Shown: positions 42,511-51,091 of the stretch, piece by piece
Position numbering within the stretch: position 1 is the first letter of the stretch
Layout of the letters: each line of letters starts with the position of its first letter
NCBI GenBank assembly: GCA_044463945.1
Contig: JBIQLW010000013.1
Span: forward strand, 1 to 64,000
DNA length: 64,000 nt
Origin: 62-47 sp044463945
Lineage (GTDB): Bacteria > Pseudomonadota > Alphaproteobacteria > Rhizobiales > Xanthobacteraceae
Reading direction: 5' to 3'
Notes under the pieces: model-generated
Told to the model about the DNA's origin: nothing
The model's database searches: none
Seen by the model: only the letters and a program-made list of their open reading frames with translations
Made by a program: the position numbers and the translations under genes

Positions 42511-42542
42511 CTCTCCGCAGGTTTTGCAGAAGGAGAGAGCTT

Positions 42543-43064
42543 ATGAAGTCAAAGTCCATTGTGATCGCGCTGGCAGGATCGGCGATGCTGGCGGCAGCCG
42601 CGTTCGCGCAAACGCCCTCGTCCCCCGCAACCACGGCGCCCGCCGCGACGACGACGGCGCCCGCCGATACATCGCATCAGGGCCAATGGCGCGCCTCGAA
42701 GATGGTGGGCCTGAAGATTTATAACGACAGCAACGAGAGTCTTGGCTCGGTGAACGACCTTCTGTTTGAGAAGGACGGCAAGATCGCCGCCGCGGTGATC
42801 GGCGTCGGCGGCTTCCTCGGGATGGGCGAGCACTACGTCGCGGTGCCGTTCGAGAAGATCAAATGGGTCAACGAGCCGATACCTTCTCCGACCGCGAGCA
42901 CCGGAGGCGGGGGCGCCATGACCGGAAGCCCCGGCTCGACGACCACCGGCTCGTCGGCGGCCGCGCCGGCGCCGAAGGCCAATCCGTGGTACCCCGACCA
43001 CGGCGTGTTCAGCGCGACCAAGGAAGAACTCAAGGCGATGCCGGAGTTCAAGTATTCGACCTGA
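42543..43064 (+). CDS. Secreted PRC-barrel domain protein
   Basis: A 173-residue protein with signal peptide (MKSKSIVIALAGSAMLAAAA), a Thr/Ala/Pro-rich linker, and one PRC barrel (WRASKMVGLKIYNDSNESLG to HYVAVPFEKIKW, residues about 50-115), then another linker and a short conserved end (WYPDHGVFSATKEELKAMPEFKY). PRC barrels bind proteins or small ligands; periplasmic members in rhizobia accompany stress responses. Start chosen for AAGGAG seven bases upstream. Confidence 0.87.
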   Translation: MKSKSIVIALAGSAMLAAAAFAQTPSSPATTAPAATTTAPADTSHQGQWRASKMVGLKIYNDSNESLGSVNDLLFEKDGKIAAAVIGVGGFLGMGEHYVAVPFEKIKWVNEPIPSPTASTGGGGAMTGSPGSTTTGSSAAAPAPKANPWYPDHGVFSATKEELKAMPEFKYST

Positions 43065-43101
43065 CGGATCGTCGAAGCGAGACAACAGGGAGGAACAAAA
43101 G

Positions 43102-43133
43102 GGCCGGGCGGCGACCGCCCGGCCTTCTTTTTT
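43102..43133. terminator. Bidirectional Rho-independent terminator
   Basis: A perfect 10-bp stem GGCCGGGCGG / CCGCCCGGCC with loop CGA is followed on the plus strand by TTCTTTTTT and on the minus strand by TTTTGTT. It ends both the PRC-barrel gene and the convergent receptor gene. Confidence 0.9.
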
Positions 43134-43155
43134 GCATCTCTGCCGAAGCCGGCGA

Positions 43156-44367
43156 CTACTTCTTGATGTAGGGGCAGCCACCTTCGCTGATCGGGCGGAA
43201 CGCCTCGTCGCCCGGCACGGTGGCGAGCAGCTTGTAGAGATCCCAATCGCCTTTCGATTCCTCCGGCTTCTTCACCTCGAACAGATACATGTCATGGATC
43301 ATGCGGCCGTCCTCGCGGATATGGCCGTTCTTGGCGAAGAAATCGTTGATCGGCGTCGCCTTCATCTTCGCCATCACCTTCGCGGTATCGTCGGTGCCGG
43401 TTGAGTCGATGGCTTGCAGATAGTGCATCGTCGCCGAATAGAGCCCGGCCTGGATCATGGTCGGCATGTGCCCGACCTTCTCCATGAAGCGCTTCGAGAA
43501 CGCGCGCGTCTCGTCGTTCATGTCCCAGTAGAAGCCGTCGGTGAGGATCAGTCCCTGCGCCTGCTTGAGGCCGAGGCTGTGGGAATCGGTGATCTCCTGA
43601 AGCAGCGCGATCATCTTCTGGCCGCCTTGGGTGATGCCGAACTCCGCCGCCTGCTTCAACGCGTTGGTGGTGTCGCCGCCGGCGTTGGCGAGCGCGATCA
43701 CCTTGGCCTTCGAGGCTTGCGCCTGCAACAGGAACGACGAGAAGTCGGACGTGTTCAGCGGATGGCGCACGCTGCCGACCACCTTGCCGCCGCTCGCCTT
43801 GACGATGTTGGCGGCGTCGCGCTCCAGCGCGTGGCCGAACGCATAGTCGGCGGTGAGGAAGAACCATGTATCCTCGCCGCGCTTGACCATCGCCTTGCCG
43901 GCAACGGCGGAGAGCGCATAGGTATCGTAGGTGTAATGGACGAAGATCGGCGAGCAGGCTTTGCCGGTGAGATCGGAACTGCCGCCGCCGGAGTTGATGA
44001 AGATCTTGTTCTTCTCGGTCAGGAGCGTGGAAACCGCGAGCGCCACCGATGAGGTCGGCACATCGAACACCGCGTCGAGCTTGTCGTTGTCCACCCAGTT
44101 GCGCACGATGTTGACGCCGACGTCCGGCTTGTTCTGGTGATCGCCCGACAGCACGACGATCGGCTTGCCTTTCACCTTGCCGCCGAAATCCTCGACCGCC
44201 ATCTGCGTGGCGATCAGCGACCCCTTGCCGGTGGCGTCGGAATAAAGGCTCGACATGTCGGTCAGAACCCCGATCTTGACCACGTCATCCGAAATCTGGG
44301 CGTGAGCGGCGCTTCCGGTCAGGGCGAGGGCGAAGCTGGTCAACAGAGTTGCGACGGCTTTTTTCAT
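43156..44367 (-). CDS. Orphan ABC transporter substrate-binding protein (type I receptor)
   Basis: A 403-residue periplasmic receptor with signal peptide (KKAVATLLTSFALALTGSA) and the fold start VKIGVLTDMSSLYSDATGKGSLIATQMAVEDFG (cut after 20 residues: VKIGVLTDMSSLYSDATGKG). It is a close paralogue of the receptor at 17172, with shared SSDLTGKACSP, TYDTYALS and FYWDMNDETRAFSKRF. No permease or ATPase lies beside it, so it must use a Liv system encoded elsewhere, possibly that at 7241-15071. ATG at 44367 is chosen; a TTG precedes it directly. Confidence 0.92.
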   Translation of the reverse strand: MKKAVATLLTSFALALTGSAAHAQISDDVVKIGVLTDMSSLYSDATGKGSLIATQMAVEDFGGKVKGKPIVVLSGDHQNKPDVGVNIVRNWVDNDKLDAVFDVPTSSVALAVSTLLTEKNKIFINSGGGSSDLTGKACSPIFVHYTYDTYALSAVAGKAMVKRGEDTWFFLTADYAFGHALERDAANIVKASGGKVVGSVRHPLNTSDFSSFLLQAQASKAKVIALANAGGDTTNALKQAAEFGITQGGQKMIALLQEITDSHSLGLKQAQGLILTDGFYWDMNDETRAFSKRFMEKVGHMPTMIQAGLYSATMHYLQAIDSTGTDDTAKVMAKMKATPINDFFAKNGHIREDGRMIHDMYLFEVKKPEESKGDWDLYKLLATVPGDEAFRPISEGGCPYIKK

Positions 44368-44525
44368 CAAGGCAGTCTCCTCGAATTTTTTTCTTGTGCG
44401 TGATCGCAGCGGCTCGCGCCGTGCGGTTGAGGTTTTGCCAATAAAAGCCGTCCCGCCGCAAGACAGTTTGTCGCACCCCCGACGAAAGAGTCGGTACCGG
44501 GCGGCGGCGAGGCGGTGGGTGGAAC

Positions 44526-46076
44526 CTAAGGCCCGGGCAGCCGGGTCACCACGACGCTGACCGCGCCGCCGGCCTCGGCGATCACCCGCAGCTTGGTGGA
44601 ATCAAAGGCGAGGCCGGCGAGGCGCACGCTGTTGACCGCGGCATCGACGCGCAACCCGTCGTCGTTCTTCCGCAGATCGTTGATGAGCGCGCCGATCCGC
44701 GTGCGGGCATCGGCGGCGAGCGGCTTGAGATCGATGACGGCCCGCTCCGCGACCGCCTTTTCCAGATAGGGGATGGCGGCCCGCGTCGCCGCGCCGAGCA
44801 GGCCGAAGGCCGCCTCGGATTCGACCGCGAGCTTGATGTCGGTCAGGCGAACCGTCTGCTGCGCGGTATCGAGCACGGGGCGGCCCCAGATGTGGACGGT
44901 GGCGTCGGCGCCGAGCCCGAACCAGCTTCGGTTCTCCTTGGCATCCACCACCAGCGAGATCAGCAGGCGGTCGCCGGATGCCGCGACGGTGGCACGCTTC
45001 ACCGTCACCGCGACCGAACTGTCGCCGTTCTCCGGAAACGTCTTGCCGGCGAGTTGCGCCGCCAGGATCGTATTGATGTCGGTGAACGGCATGTCCACCG
45101 GCACGCCGATATCGACCCGGCCGGGACGCGGCGCGACGAGCGCGATCGTGGCGGGGAAGGGGCAGTCCGGCTTGGTTTCGGCGGAGGTGATGCGGGTTTC
45201 GGCGTCGATGCCCAGCATCAGCGTGACATTGCCGGCGTCGATCTTGGGCTGCACCGCGATGGCTTTGGTTGGCCGCAGTTCCAGCCACAGGCGGGATTGC
45301 GGCGCGGCGCTGCCCTGCAACGGAATTGAGCGGCACAGCTTCGCCCATTCGCGCCGCGCGCTGGTTTCAAGCAACGGATCGTTGCGGATGCGCTGTTGCA
45401 GGGCGGCGAGCTGATCGTTCACCGCCCGATCGATCGCCGGCTTCATCTGCGCCGGCACGCTGACGCGCACGCCGGCGACGGACAGGTTGGTGTCGCCGAG
45501 ATCGACCCGCGCGGTGAGGTTCGGCTCGATCCGCCAGTTGGCGGCGAGCGTCGGGCGCGACGTCATGGCGACGTTGCCGCGAATGTCGGCGTCGGCATGA
45601 AACGCCTTGATATTGATGCCGGCGATCTGCTTGCCGACGTTGCCGCCGAACAGCGAGCCCAGCGCGTCGCCGATCGCGCCGCGCGCGTTGTCGGAGAGCG
45701 CGCCCTTGACGTCGAGCTTGCCGGTCAGCGGCGTTGCCAGCGACAGGGCGTCCTGTCCGCCGCTCGCGGTGATCGGGCCGCGCGCCGCCGTCCAGTTGAT
45801 ATCGGCGTCCTGCAACAGTTGCGGCACGGGGTTGTCGGCCTTGCCGCCGAAATTGCGCGGGGCGGCACGATCGGCGGCGTCGCCAATCGCCTTGAGCGGA
45901 ATTTTGATCGGAACCAGCAGCGTCGAGTTGCGCGTGACCGCCGGCAACGGCGGCAACGCGGCAAGCGCGGGCGGCGCCGACGCGCCGCCGGGCTGAAGCC
46001 AGTCCATCACCTTCAGGCTTGCCGCGAACGCGACGGCGATCACCGCGACAGCGATCACAATGGTTTTGACGCGCAT
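44526..46076 (-). CDS. DUF4403 family protein
   Basis: A 516-residue protein with an N-terminal membrane anchor or uncleaved signal (VKTIVIAVAVIAVAFAASLKV), a Pro/Ala linker and a long beta-rich domain. Family features are the early STLLVPIKIPLKAI, the repeated lipid-binding-like strands, and VDIGVPVDMPFTDIN in the second half. DUF4403 resembles tubular lipid-binding (TULIP) folds and may act in the periplasm in lipid handling, but no function is established. Monocistronic. Confidence 0.85.
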   Translation of the reverse strand: MRVKTIVIAVAVIAVAFAASLKVMDWLQPGGASAPPALAALPPLPAVTRNSTLLVPIKIPLKAIGDAADRAAPRNFGGKADNPVPQLLQDADINWTAARGPITASGGQDALSLATPLTGKLDVKGALSDNARGAIGDALGSLFGGNVGKQIAGINIKAFHADADIRGNVAMTSRPTLAANWRIEPNLTARVDLGDTNLSVAGVRVSVPAQMKPAIDRAVNDQLAALQQRIRNDPLLETSARREWAKLCRSIPLQGSAAPQSRLWLELRPTKAIAVQPKIDAGNVTLMLGIDAETRITSAETKPDCPFPATIALVAPRPGRVDIGVPVDMPFTDINTILAAQLAGKTFPENGDSSVAVTVKRATVAASGDRLLISLVVDAKENRSWFGLGADATVHIWGRPVLDTAQQTVRLTDIKLAVESEAAFGLLGAATRAAIPYLEKAVAERAVIDLKPLAADARTRIGALINDLRKNDDGLRVDAAVNSVRLAGLAFDSTKLRVIAEAGGAVSVVVTRLPGP

Positions 46077-46161
46077 CAGTGGTCCGATTCCCCTCGGTGG
46101 CGAAGCCTACAGGCCCCGCCGGGGCCGCGCCAGCCTTGCGCGGCCACCACCACCGCGCCGC

Positions 46162-46245
46162 TCACAGCAGGCCGAGCACGATCGCTCCGACGAAAGCCAG
46201 GGACAGATACGCGGTCAATGTGGTCAGTTTGCCGAACGTCGTCAT
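46162..46245 (-). CDS. Small hydrophobic protein (27 residues)
   Basis: MTTFGKLTTLTAYLSLAFVG and AIVLGLL form a single membrane helix. GGGGGAT stands eight bases before the ATG. Short single-helix proteins of this form are often missed by gene callers. It is read in the same direction as the DUF4403 gene, 85 bases upstream of it. Confidence 0.45.
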   Translation of the reverse strand: MTTFGKLTTLTAYLSLAFVGAIVLGLL

Positions 46246-46435
46246 GGGCCATCCCCCATCTCGATCACGTTCACGCGGGTGGTCAGTCCTAACGGTGGAC
46301 GCGCCGTCCCGTTCCCGGCCTGAATGGCGATCTTGCCGCATCGTCGCGGTCATCAATGGCTTCGCCGACATGGTTAAAACTTCCTGAAATCAATGCGTTG
46401 AAGAGTCTTTAAATAAATTCGACCAACGTGCGCGG

Positions 46436-47638
46436 ATGACGCGCCGGATGATCCTTTCACTGATGGGCTGTATCGCGCTTGCCTCGCTGGCAGGCTGCGG
46501 CCGCGGTTTCTTTCAGGTCGAGCAGCGCGCGCCGTGGCGCGCCGAGGCCGAGGCCGCCTGCCTGAAGTCGGGCGCCGTGAAGGAAACCGCCGAGGTGGTG
46601 CGGATCAATCCGATTTCCGGCCCCGGTGTCTGCGGCGCCGAGTTCCCGCTGAAGGTGGCCGCGCTCGGGGACGCCGCCACCTCGCTTGGTTTTGCCGATG
46701 ACCTGCGGCCGCCGGGCACGATCGGCGGCAATCAGCCGCGCTGGCCGGGCGCGCAGGGAGGCTATGCCGCTGCACGGCCGACATCGGCTCCAGCCGCCGC
46801 CCCGCGATCCAATTATGGCGGCGGCGCGTCCGGTCCGGTTTCGCTCAACGCGCCGGGCGTCGCGGAAGCCAGAGACGAGATCGCGCTGCCCGCCGAGGCC
46901 GAGGCGGCCGGTGAGGCGCCCGGCTGGCAGCGTGGGCCGCAGCCTTATTCGCAGCGCGGCGACGTAGCGTCGCGCGCGGCAGAGCCGGGCTATTCGCCGC
47001 GTGGCGGCGGAGAGCGCGAGGCGCCGCTGCCGGCGCTGGGGCCGGCGCGTGGACCGGCGGTCTCCGCGTTCGGCCCGGTCGCGCTGAAACCCGCCGCGAC
47101 GCTGGCGTGTCCGATCGTGTCGGCGCTGGATCGCTGGCTGAGCGAAAACATCCAGCCGGCGGCGATGCGCTGGTTCGGCGCGCGGGTGGTCGAGATCAAG
47201 CAGATCTCGGCCTATTCCTGCCGCGGCATGAACGGCAACCCGCGCGCGCATATCTCCGAGCACGCCTTCGGCAACGCGCTCGACATCGCCGGCTTCACGC
47301 TGGCCGACGGCCGCTACATCTCGGTTCAGAAGGGCTGGAAGGGGCTGCCGGAGGAACAGGGCTTTCTGCGCGACGTGCAGGGCGCGGCCTGCCAGCACTT
47401 CACCACGGTGCTCGCGCCCGGCGCCAACATCTATCACTACAACCACATTCACGTCGATCTGATGCGGCGCTCCAGCGGCCGGCAGGTGTGCAAGCCGGCG
47501 GCGGTGTCGGGCGAGGAGATCGCGGCGCGCGCCGGCCGGGGCAATCCGTACGCCAGCAGCGAGCCGGCCTATACCAGTTCGCTCGGCAGCCGCGGCGCGC
47601 GGCGCTCCGCGCAAAATCACGACGAGGACGACGATTAG
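46436..47638 (+). CDS. Extensin-like C-terminal domain lipoprotein
   Basis: A 400-residue protein with a lipobox (ASLAGC, Cys about 21), a long Pro/Ala/Gly-rich middle (residues 85-215), and the conserved extensin-like C-terminal domain (about 220-350) with CPIVSALDRWL, ISAYSCRGMNG, ISEHAFGNALDIAGF and YHYNHIHVDLM. The last two hold the His/Asp residues of a D,D-/L,D-peptidase-like zinc site, so a wall hydrolase is a reasonable guess. The C-terminal tail is acidic (HDEDDD). Common in rhizobia. Confidence 0.88.
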   Translation: MTRRMILSLMGCIALASLAGCGRGFFQVEQRAPWRAEAEAACLKSGAVKETAEVVRINPISGPGVCGAEFPLKVAALGDAATSLGFADDLRPPGTIGGNQPRWPGAQGGYAAARPTSAPAAAPRSNYGGGASGPVSLNAPGVAEARDEIALPAEAEAAGEAPGWQRGPQPYSQRGDVASRAAEPGYSPRGGGEREAPLPALGPARGPAVSAFGPVALKPAATLACPIVSALDRWLSENIQPAAMRWFGARVVEIKQISAYSCRGMNGNPRAHISEHAFGNALDIAGFTLADGRYISVQKGWKGLPEEQGFLRDVQGAACQHFTTVLAPGANIYHYNHIHVDLMRRSSGRQVCKPAAVSGEEIAARAGRGNPYASSEPAYTSSLGSRGARRSAQNHDEDDD

Positions 47639-47680
47639 CGGGCTGTAGAAAAGCGGCCGGGTTCGGTTTTCGTCTCCGCT

Positions 47681-47800
47681 GTGTCCCGGGCGCGGTGCAG
47701 CGTGTAACGATGCATCGCAGAACCGGGACCGCCGCAAACACCGTGGTTGAAACGGCCCCGGCTCTGCGGAGCGGCATTTCATGCCGCGGCCGGGGCACGG
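47681..47800. repeat. Palindromic intergenic repeat
   Basis: GTCCCGGGCGCGGTGCAGCG (47683-47702) is the reverse complement of a block at 40798-40819. The rest (to CCGGCCGGGGCAC at 47800) has several short inverted repeats, such as GAGCGGCATTTCATGCCGCG. Together with the rnpB terminator it fills the gap between the extensin-like gene and rnpB. Confidence 0.65.
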
Positions 47801-47855
47801 AGCTATTTTCAACGGCCTGTCAGAACAAGGGGTCGCGCCGACGATCGACAGGGCG

Positions 47856-47885
47856 AGGGGCCCGGCGGTTGCGCGCCGGACCCCT
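47856..47885 (-). terminator. Terminator hairpin downstream of rnpB
   Basis: On the minus strand AGGGGTCCGGCG, loop CGCAAC, CGCCGGGCCCCT form a 12-bp stem with one G-U pair, 23 bases past the RNase P RNA 3' end. The T-run is missing, as is common in high-GC genomes. Confidence 0.65.
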
Positions 47886-47907
47886 CATCGGATCGCATCG
47901 TGAAAAT

Positions 47908-48338
47908 ATCAGCCAGCCTGTAAGCCGGGTTCTGTAGGGCACCGCCCGCTGGCGCGGATGATGCGTGACGGCCATTCATCTGGGACAATGCTCGCGCATT
48001 GCCTCAAGCAACCTACCCGGACGGCGGACTCGACATCGTCCCGCGGAGGTTATCGCTTGCGCGAACCGGCCGCTGCGCCGTCCCTATTCGGTTTTGCTCC
48101 CGGTGGGGTTTGCCATGCCGCCGCCGTTGCCGGCGACGCGGTGCGCTCTTACCGCACCTTTTCACCCTTACCTGCCGAAGCCCAAGGGCGAAGGCAGGCG
48201 GTTCGTTCTCTGTGGCACTTTCCCTGGGGTCGCCCCCGCCGGACGTTATCCGGCACCGTACGTCGATGGAGCCCGGACTTTCCTCCCCGGCGGCCTTTCG
48301 GCGCTTGCCGGAGCGGCCGTCCGGCCGACTGACGCGCT
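47908..48338 (-). ncRNA. rnpB: RNase P RNA (type A)
   Basis: The catalytic RNA that removes 5' leaders of pre-tRNAs. On the minus strand the conserved GAGGAAAGTCCGGGCTCC (P3-P4 region) lies about 60 nt from the 5' end, AGGGTGAAAAGGTGCGGTAAG and GAGCGCACCGCG in the specificity domain, and the 3' part has GGGTAGGTTGCTTGAGGC and the closing AGAACCCGGCTTACAGGCTG. Length of about 430 nt fits alphaproteobacterial rnpB. Ends are set to a few nucleotides. The hairpin at 47856-47885 follows. Confidence 0.96.
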
Positions 48339-48393
48339 ACCCATGCGGGGTTCGGATGATGGCGTCAAGCATTGGATCGGTGTTCGGCGCGCT

Positions 48394-49257
48394 TCACGAC
48401 GCGGCCGTCAGCGTCGGTGACGCCGGAACGGCGTCAAGCACCGCTTTCAGCGTCTCCAGCGTCGAACGGTCGGCGATGCCGTCCACGCGCCGCGGCCGGT
48501 AGTGGCGCTGGAACGCGGTAACAACCTCCCGCGTCGGCACGTCGTAACGGCCGTCGGGCTCGATGGCGTAGCCGAAGCGTTTCAGCGCTGCTTGCAGGTC
48601 GCGGACGCGGTCGCCGGTCGAGCCCGGCCGCAGCATCTCGCCCTTGACGATGGGCGCCGGCTCGACCCATAGCCCGACGCCGGAATCCGCAAGCGAGCGC
48701 CACGGGAACTTCTCGCCGGGGTCCTGCTTGCGCGACGGCGCGACGTCGGAATGCGCCAGCACGCGGTGCGGCGGCACGTTGCGCCGGATGATGATGCCGC
48801 GGCACAGCGCGATCACCGCCGCGACCTGACGGAGCGGGAAATCCGGATAGCCCCAGTCGTGGCCGCGATTGACGATCTCGATGCCGATCGAGCACGAGTT
48901 GATGTCGGTTTCGCCGGCCCAGTAGGAAACCCCGGCGTGCCAGGCGCGCTTGGATTCCGGCACGCATTGCAGGACGCGGCCGTCCTCCAGCACGACGTAA
49001 TGGGCCGAGACATCGGTGCCCGCGGTGCAGAGCCGGTGCAGCGCGCCCTCAAGGTCCGGCATCCCGGTGTAGTGCAAGAGGATCATGTCGGGCGTCCGGC
49101 CGTTGTTCCGCTCGCCGAAATTCTCGGAAGGGACGACCTCGAACACCACGGAGGAATCGGGCGTGAATTTCGGCATGGCGGCGCTGGCCTTCGGGATCGG
49201 AAGGACCCGCTGGCGCCTCGGCGCGCGCTTGTCGGGGGCTAACGGATCCAGCGCCAT
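48394..49257 (-). CDS. N-acetylmuramoyl-L-alanine amidase with peptidoglycan-binding domain (AmpD-like)
   Basis: About 287 residues. The amidase_2 domain has DMILLHYTGM (zinc His), SAHYVVLEDGRV, AWHAGVSYW, IGIEIVNRGHDWGYPDF and the C-terminal zinc ligands in VLAHSDVAPSRKQDPG; it cleaves the bond between N-acetylmuramic acid and L-alanine. A PG_binding_1 domain (RPGSTGDRVRDLQAALKRFG) follows. No signal peptide is visible, so it may be a cytoplasmic recycling enzyme. The start is uncertain: 49257, GTG at 49284 or ATG at 49176 are all possible. It lies just before the dcw cluster, divergent from it. Confidence 0.92.
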   Translation of the reverse strand: MALDPLAPDKRAPRRQRVLPIPKASAAMPKFTPDSSVVFEVVPSENFGERNNGRTPDMILLHYTGMPDLEGALHRLCTAGTDVSAHYVVLEDGRVLQCVPESKRAWHAGVSYWAGETDINSCSIGIEIVNRGHDWGYPDFPLRQVAAVIALCRGIIIRRNVPPHRVLAHSDVAPSRKQDPGEKFPWRSLADSGVGLWVEPAPIVKGEMLRPGSTGDRVRDLQAALKRFGYAIEPDGRYDVPTREVVTAFQRHYRPRRVDGIADRSTLETLKAVLDAVPASPTLTAAS

Positions 49258-49455
49258 TCCATTCCTCGAACCCGGCAGGACCACGGCGCGCCGCGCGCAT
49301 TTTGGCGGCGCGCCTGCCCGACCGGGGCCGTCGTCCTGTCATAATCAACTCGTCGCGCCAACATAACAGAGCGCCGCCGCCGTCATGTCCTCCACGCGCG
49401 ACATCCACAGGGAATCCGGTGCGCGTTCGGTATTGGTGGGCGCGGTGGCGTGGAC

Positions 49456-49484
49456 TTGAACGGGTTCGTCAACGCTTTCTTAAC
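49456..49484 (+). promoter_or_regulatory. Candidate promoter of the dcw cluster
   Basis: TTGAAC (49456-49461), 17 nt, CTTAAC (49479-49484) is the best promoter-like pair in the 450-base gap before rsmH. The rest of that gap shows no gene; in particular no mraZ, which heads the cluster in many bacteria. Confidence 0.3.
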
Positions 49485-49711
49485 GCTAACCAACGTTACT
49501 GAGGGGTGAAGAACCGGCCCGTTCGGGGCGGTCCAAGATCCCGATGACGCTGACGAATCCCATGGCCTCGCACATTGTCCCATGCGGAATCCCGGATTCG
49601 CGCGTCACCACGACAAGCGGAACCCGGCGCAACGCTCATGCCATCGGCCAGGCCAGTCAGCGAAGGCGTGCGGGACGCAAGTCCTCCGCGCGGGCGCGCG
49701 GGCGGTGGCGC

Positions 49712-50707
49712 ATGAGCATGTCCGCGCCGCGCCATGTCCCGGTTCTCGGCCGCGAGGCGATTGAATGGCTCGCGCCGCGCGCCGGCGGCGTCTATGTGGA
49801 CGCGACCTTCGGCGCCGGCGGCTACAGCCGTCTGCTGCTTGAGGTCGCCGGCACCCGTGTCATCGCCATCGACCGCGACCGCACCGCCGTCGCCGGCGGC
49901 TTCGATCTGGTCGAGCAGGCGGGCGGGCGGCTGACGCTGGTTGAGGACCGCTTCTCGAATCTCGCCGCCGTCTGCGCCGCGCAAGGCGTCGAGCAGGTGG
50001 GCGGCGTGGTGATGGACATCGGCGTGTCGTCGATGCAGGTCGATCAGGCCGAACGCGGCTTCTCATTCCGGCTCGACGGTCCGCTCGACATGCGCATGAG
50101 CGCGCACGGCGTCAGCGCCGCCGACGTCGTCGCCGCCGCGTCCGAAGCCGATCTCGCCAATATCATCTACATCTTCGGGGAGGAGCGCTTCTCGCGGCAG
50201 ATCGCGCGCGCCATTGTCGCGGCGCGGCGCGAGACGCCGATCACCACCACCCGCGCGCTGGCGGACATCGTTAGCCGAGTGGTGCGCGCACGGCCCGGCG
50301 ACATTCATCCGGCGACGCGGACGTTTCAGGCTTTGCGGATTTTCGTCAATGCCGAACTCGACGAACTGCATCTGGCGCTCGCCGCCGCCGAACGGGTGCT
50401 CAAGCCCGGCGGCCGTCTGGTGGTGGTGACGTTCCATTCGCTGGAGGACCGCATCGTCAAGACCTTCCTCGCCGCGCGCAGCCGGCGCGGGGGCGGATCG
50501 CGCCACCTACCGCAGATCGAGGCCGAAGCGCCGCGCTTCAAGGTTCTCACCAAACGTCCGGTCATCCCCGGCGACGCCGAGGTCGCCGCCAATCCGCGTG
50601 CGCGCTCCGCCAAGCTGCGCGCCGCCGAACGCACCGATGCGCCGCCGCAAGCGGCGGATGACCTGCCGTCATGGCCGACGCTCGACAGCGTCATGCGACG
50701 AGGCTGA
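49712..50707 (+). CDS. rsmH: 16S rRNA (cytosine-1402-N4)-methyltransferase
   Basis: A 331-residue SAM-dependent enzyme (MraW) that methylates C1402 in the ribosomal P site. Motifs: HVPVLGREAIEWL, SAM loop VDATFGAGGYSR, VVMDIGVSSMQVDQAERGFSF (in parts), GPLDMRM, and VVTFHSLEDRIVK. The start at 49712 is chosen because the family begins a few residues before HVPVL; a longer open frame from 49544 adds a basic, non-conserved segment. First gene of the cluster, three bases before ftsL. Confidence 0.95.
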   Translation: MSMSAPRHVPVLGREAIEWLAPRAGGVYVDATFGAGGYSRLLLEVAGTRVIAIDRDRTAVAGGFDLVEQAGGRLTLVEDRFSNLAAVCAAQGVEQVGGVVMDIGVSSMQVDQAERGFSFRLDGPLDMRMSAHGVSAADVVAAASEADLANIIYIFGEERFSRQIARAIVAARRETPITTTRALADIVSRVVRARPGDIHPATRTFQALRIFVNAELDELHLALAAAERVLKPGGRLVVVTFHSLEDRIVKTFLAARSRRGGGSRHLPQIEAEAPRFKVLTKRPVIPGDAEVAANPRARSAKLRAAERTDAPPQAADDLPSWPTLDSVMRRG

Positions 50708-50710
50708 GCC

Positions 50711-51091
50711 ATGCGCATCATCCATCTTCTCGTCGTCTGTCTCCTGGTGTTCGGCGCATCCTACGTCTACCGCATCAAGATGGAATCGACCTCGCGCACC
50801 GAGCGGGTGCAGCGGCTGCACGCCGAAGTGCGGGCGCAGCGCGACGCCATCGCGGCGCTGCGCGCCGAATGGGCGCGGCTGGATTCGCCGAGACGCCTGC
50901 AAGGTTTCGCCGAGCGGCATCTCAAGCTGCGGCCGATCGAGGCACGGCAATACGATCAGCTGAAGAACCTGCCGGAGCGCTCGCCCACCCTGATCAACCC
51001 CAACGAGCCCGATCCGATCGGCGCCATGATCGACACCACCGACCCCGACCTGATGACCGGCTCGATTCCTAAAACGGAGGGCGCGCGATGA
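50711..51091 (+). CDS. ftsL: Cell division protein FtsL
   Basis: A 126-residue bitopic protein: one N-terminal helix (IIHLLVVCLLVFGASYVY, 3-20) and a periplasmic coiled coil (MESTSRTERVQRLHAEVRAQ then RDAIAALRAEWARLDSP), as in FtsL, which links FtsQB to FtsWI at the septum. The C-terminal ~45 residues are extended compared with Escherichia coli. Recognised mainly by position and architecture. Its stop overlaps the ftsI start. Confidence 0.88.
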   Translation: MRIIHLLVVCLLVFGASYVYRIKMESTSRTERVQRLHAEVRAQRDAIAALRAEWARLDSPRRLQGFAERHLKLRPIEARQYDQLKNLPERSPTLINPNEPDPIGAMIDTTDPDLMTGSIPKTEGAR

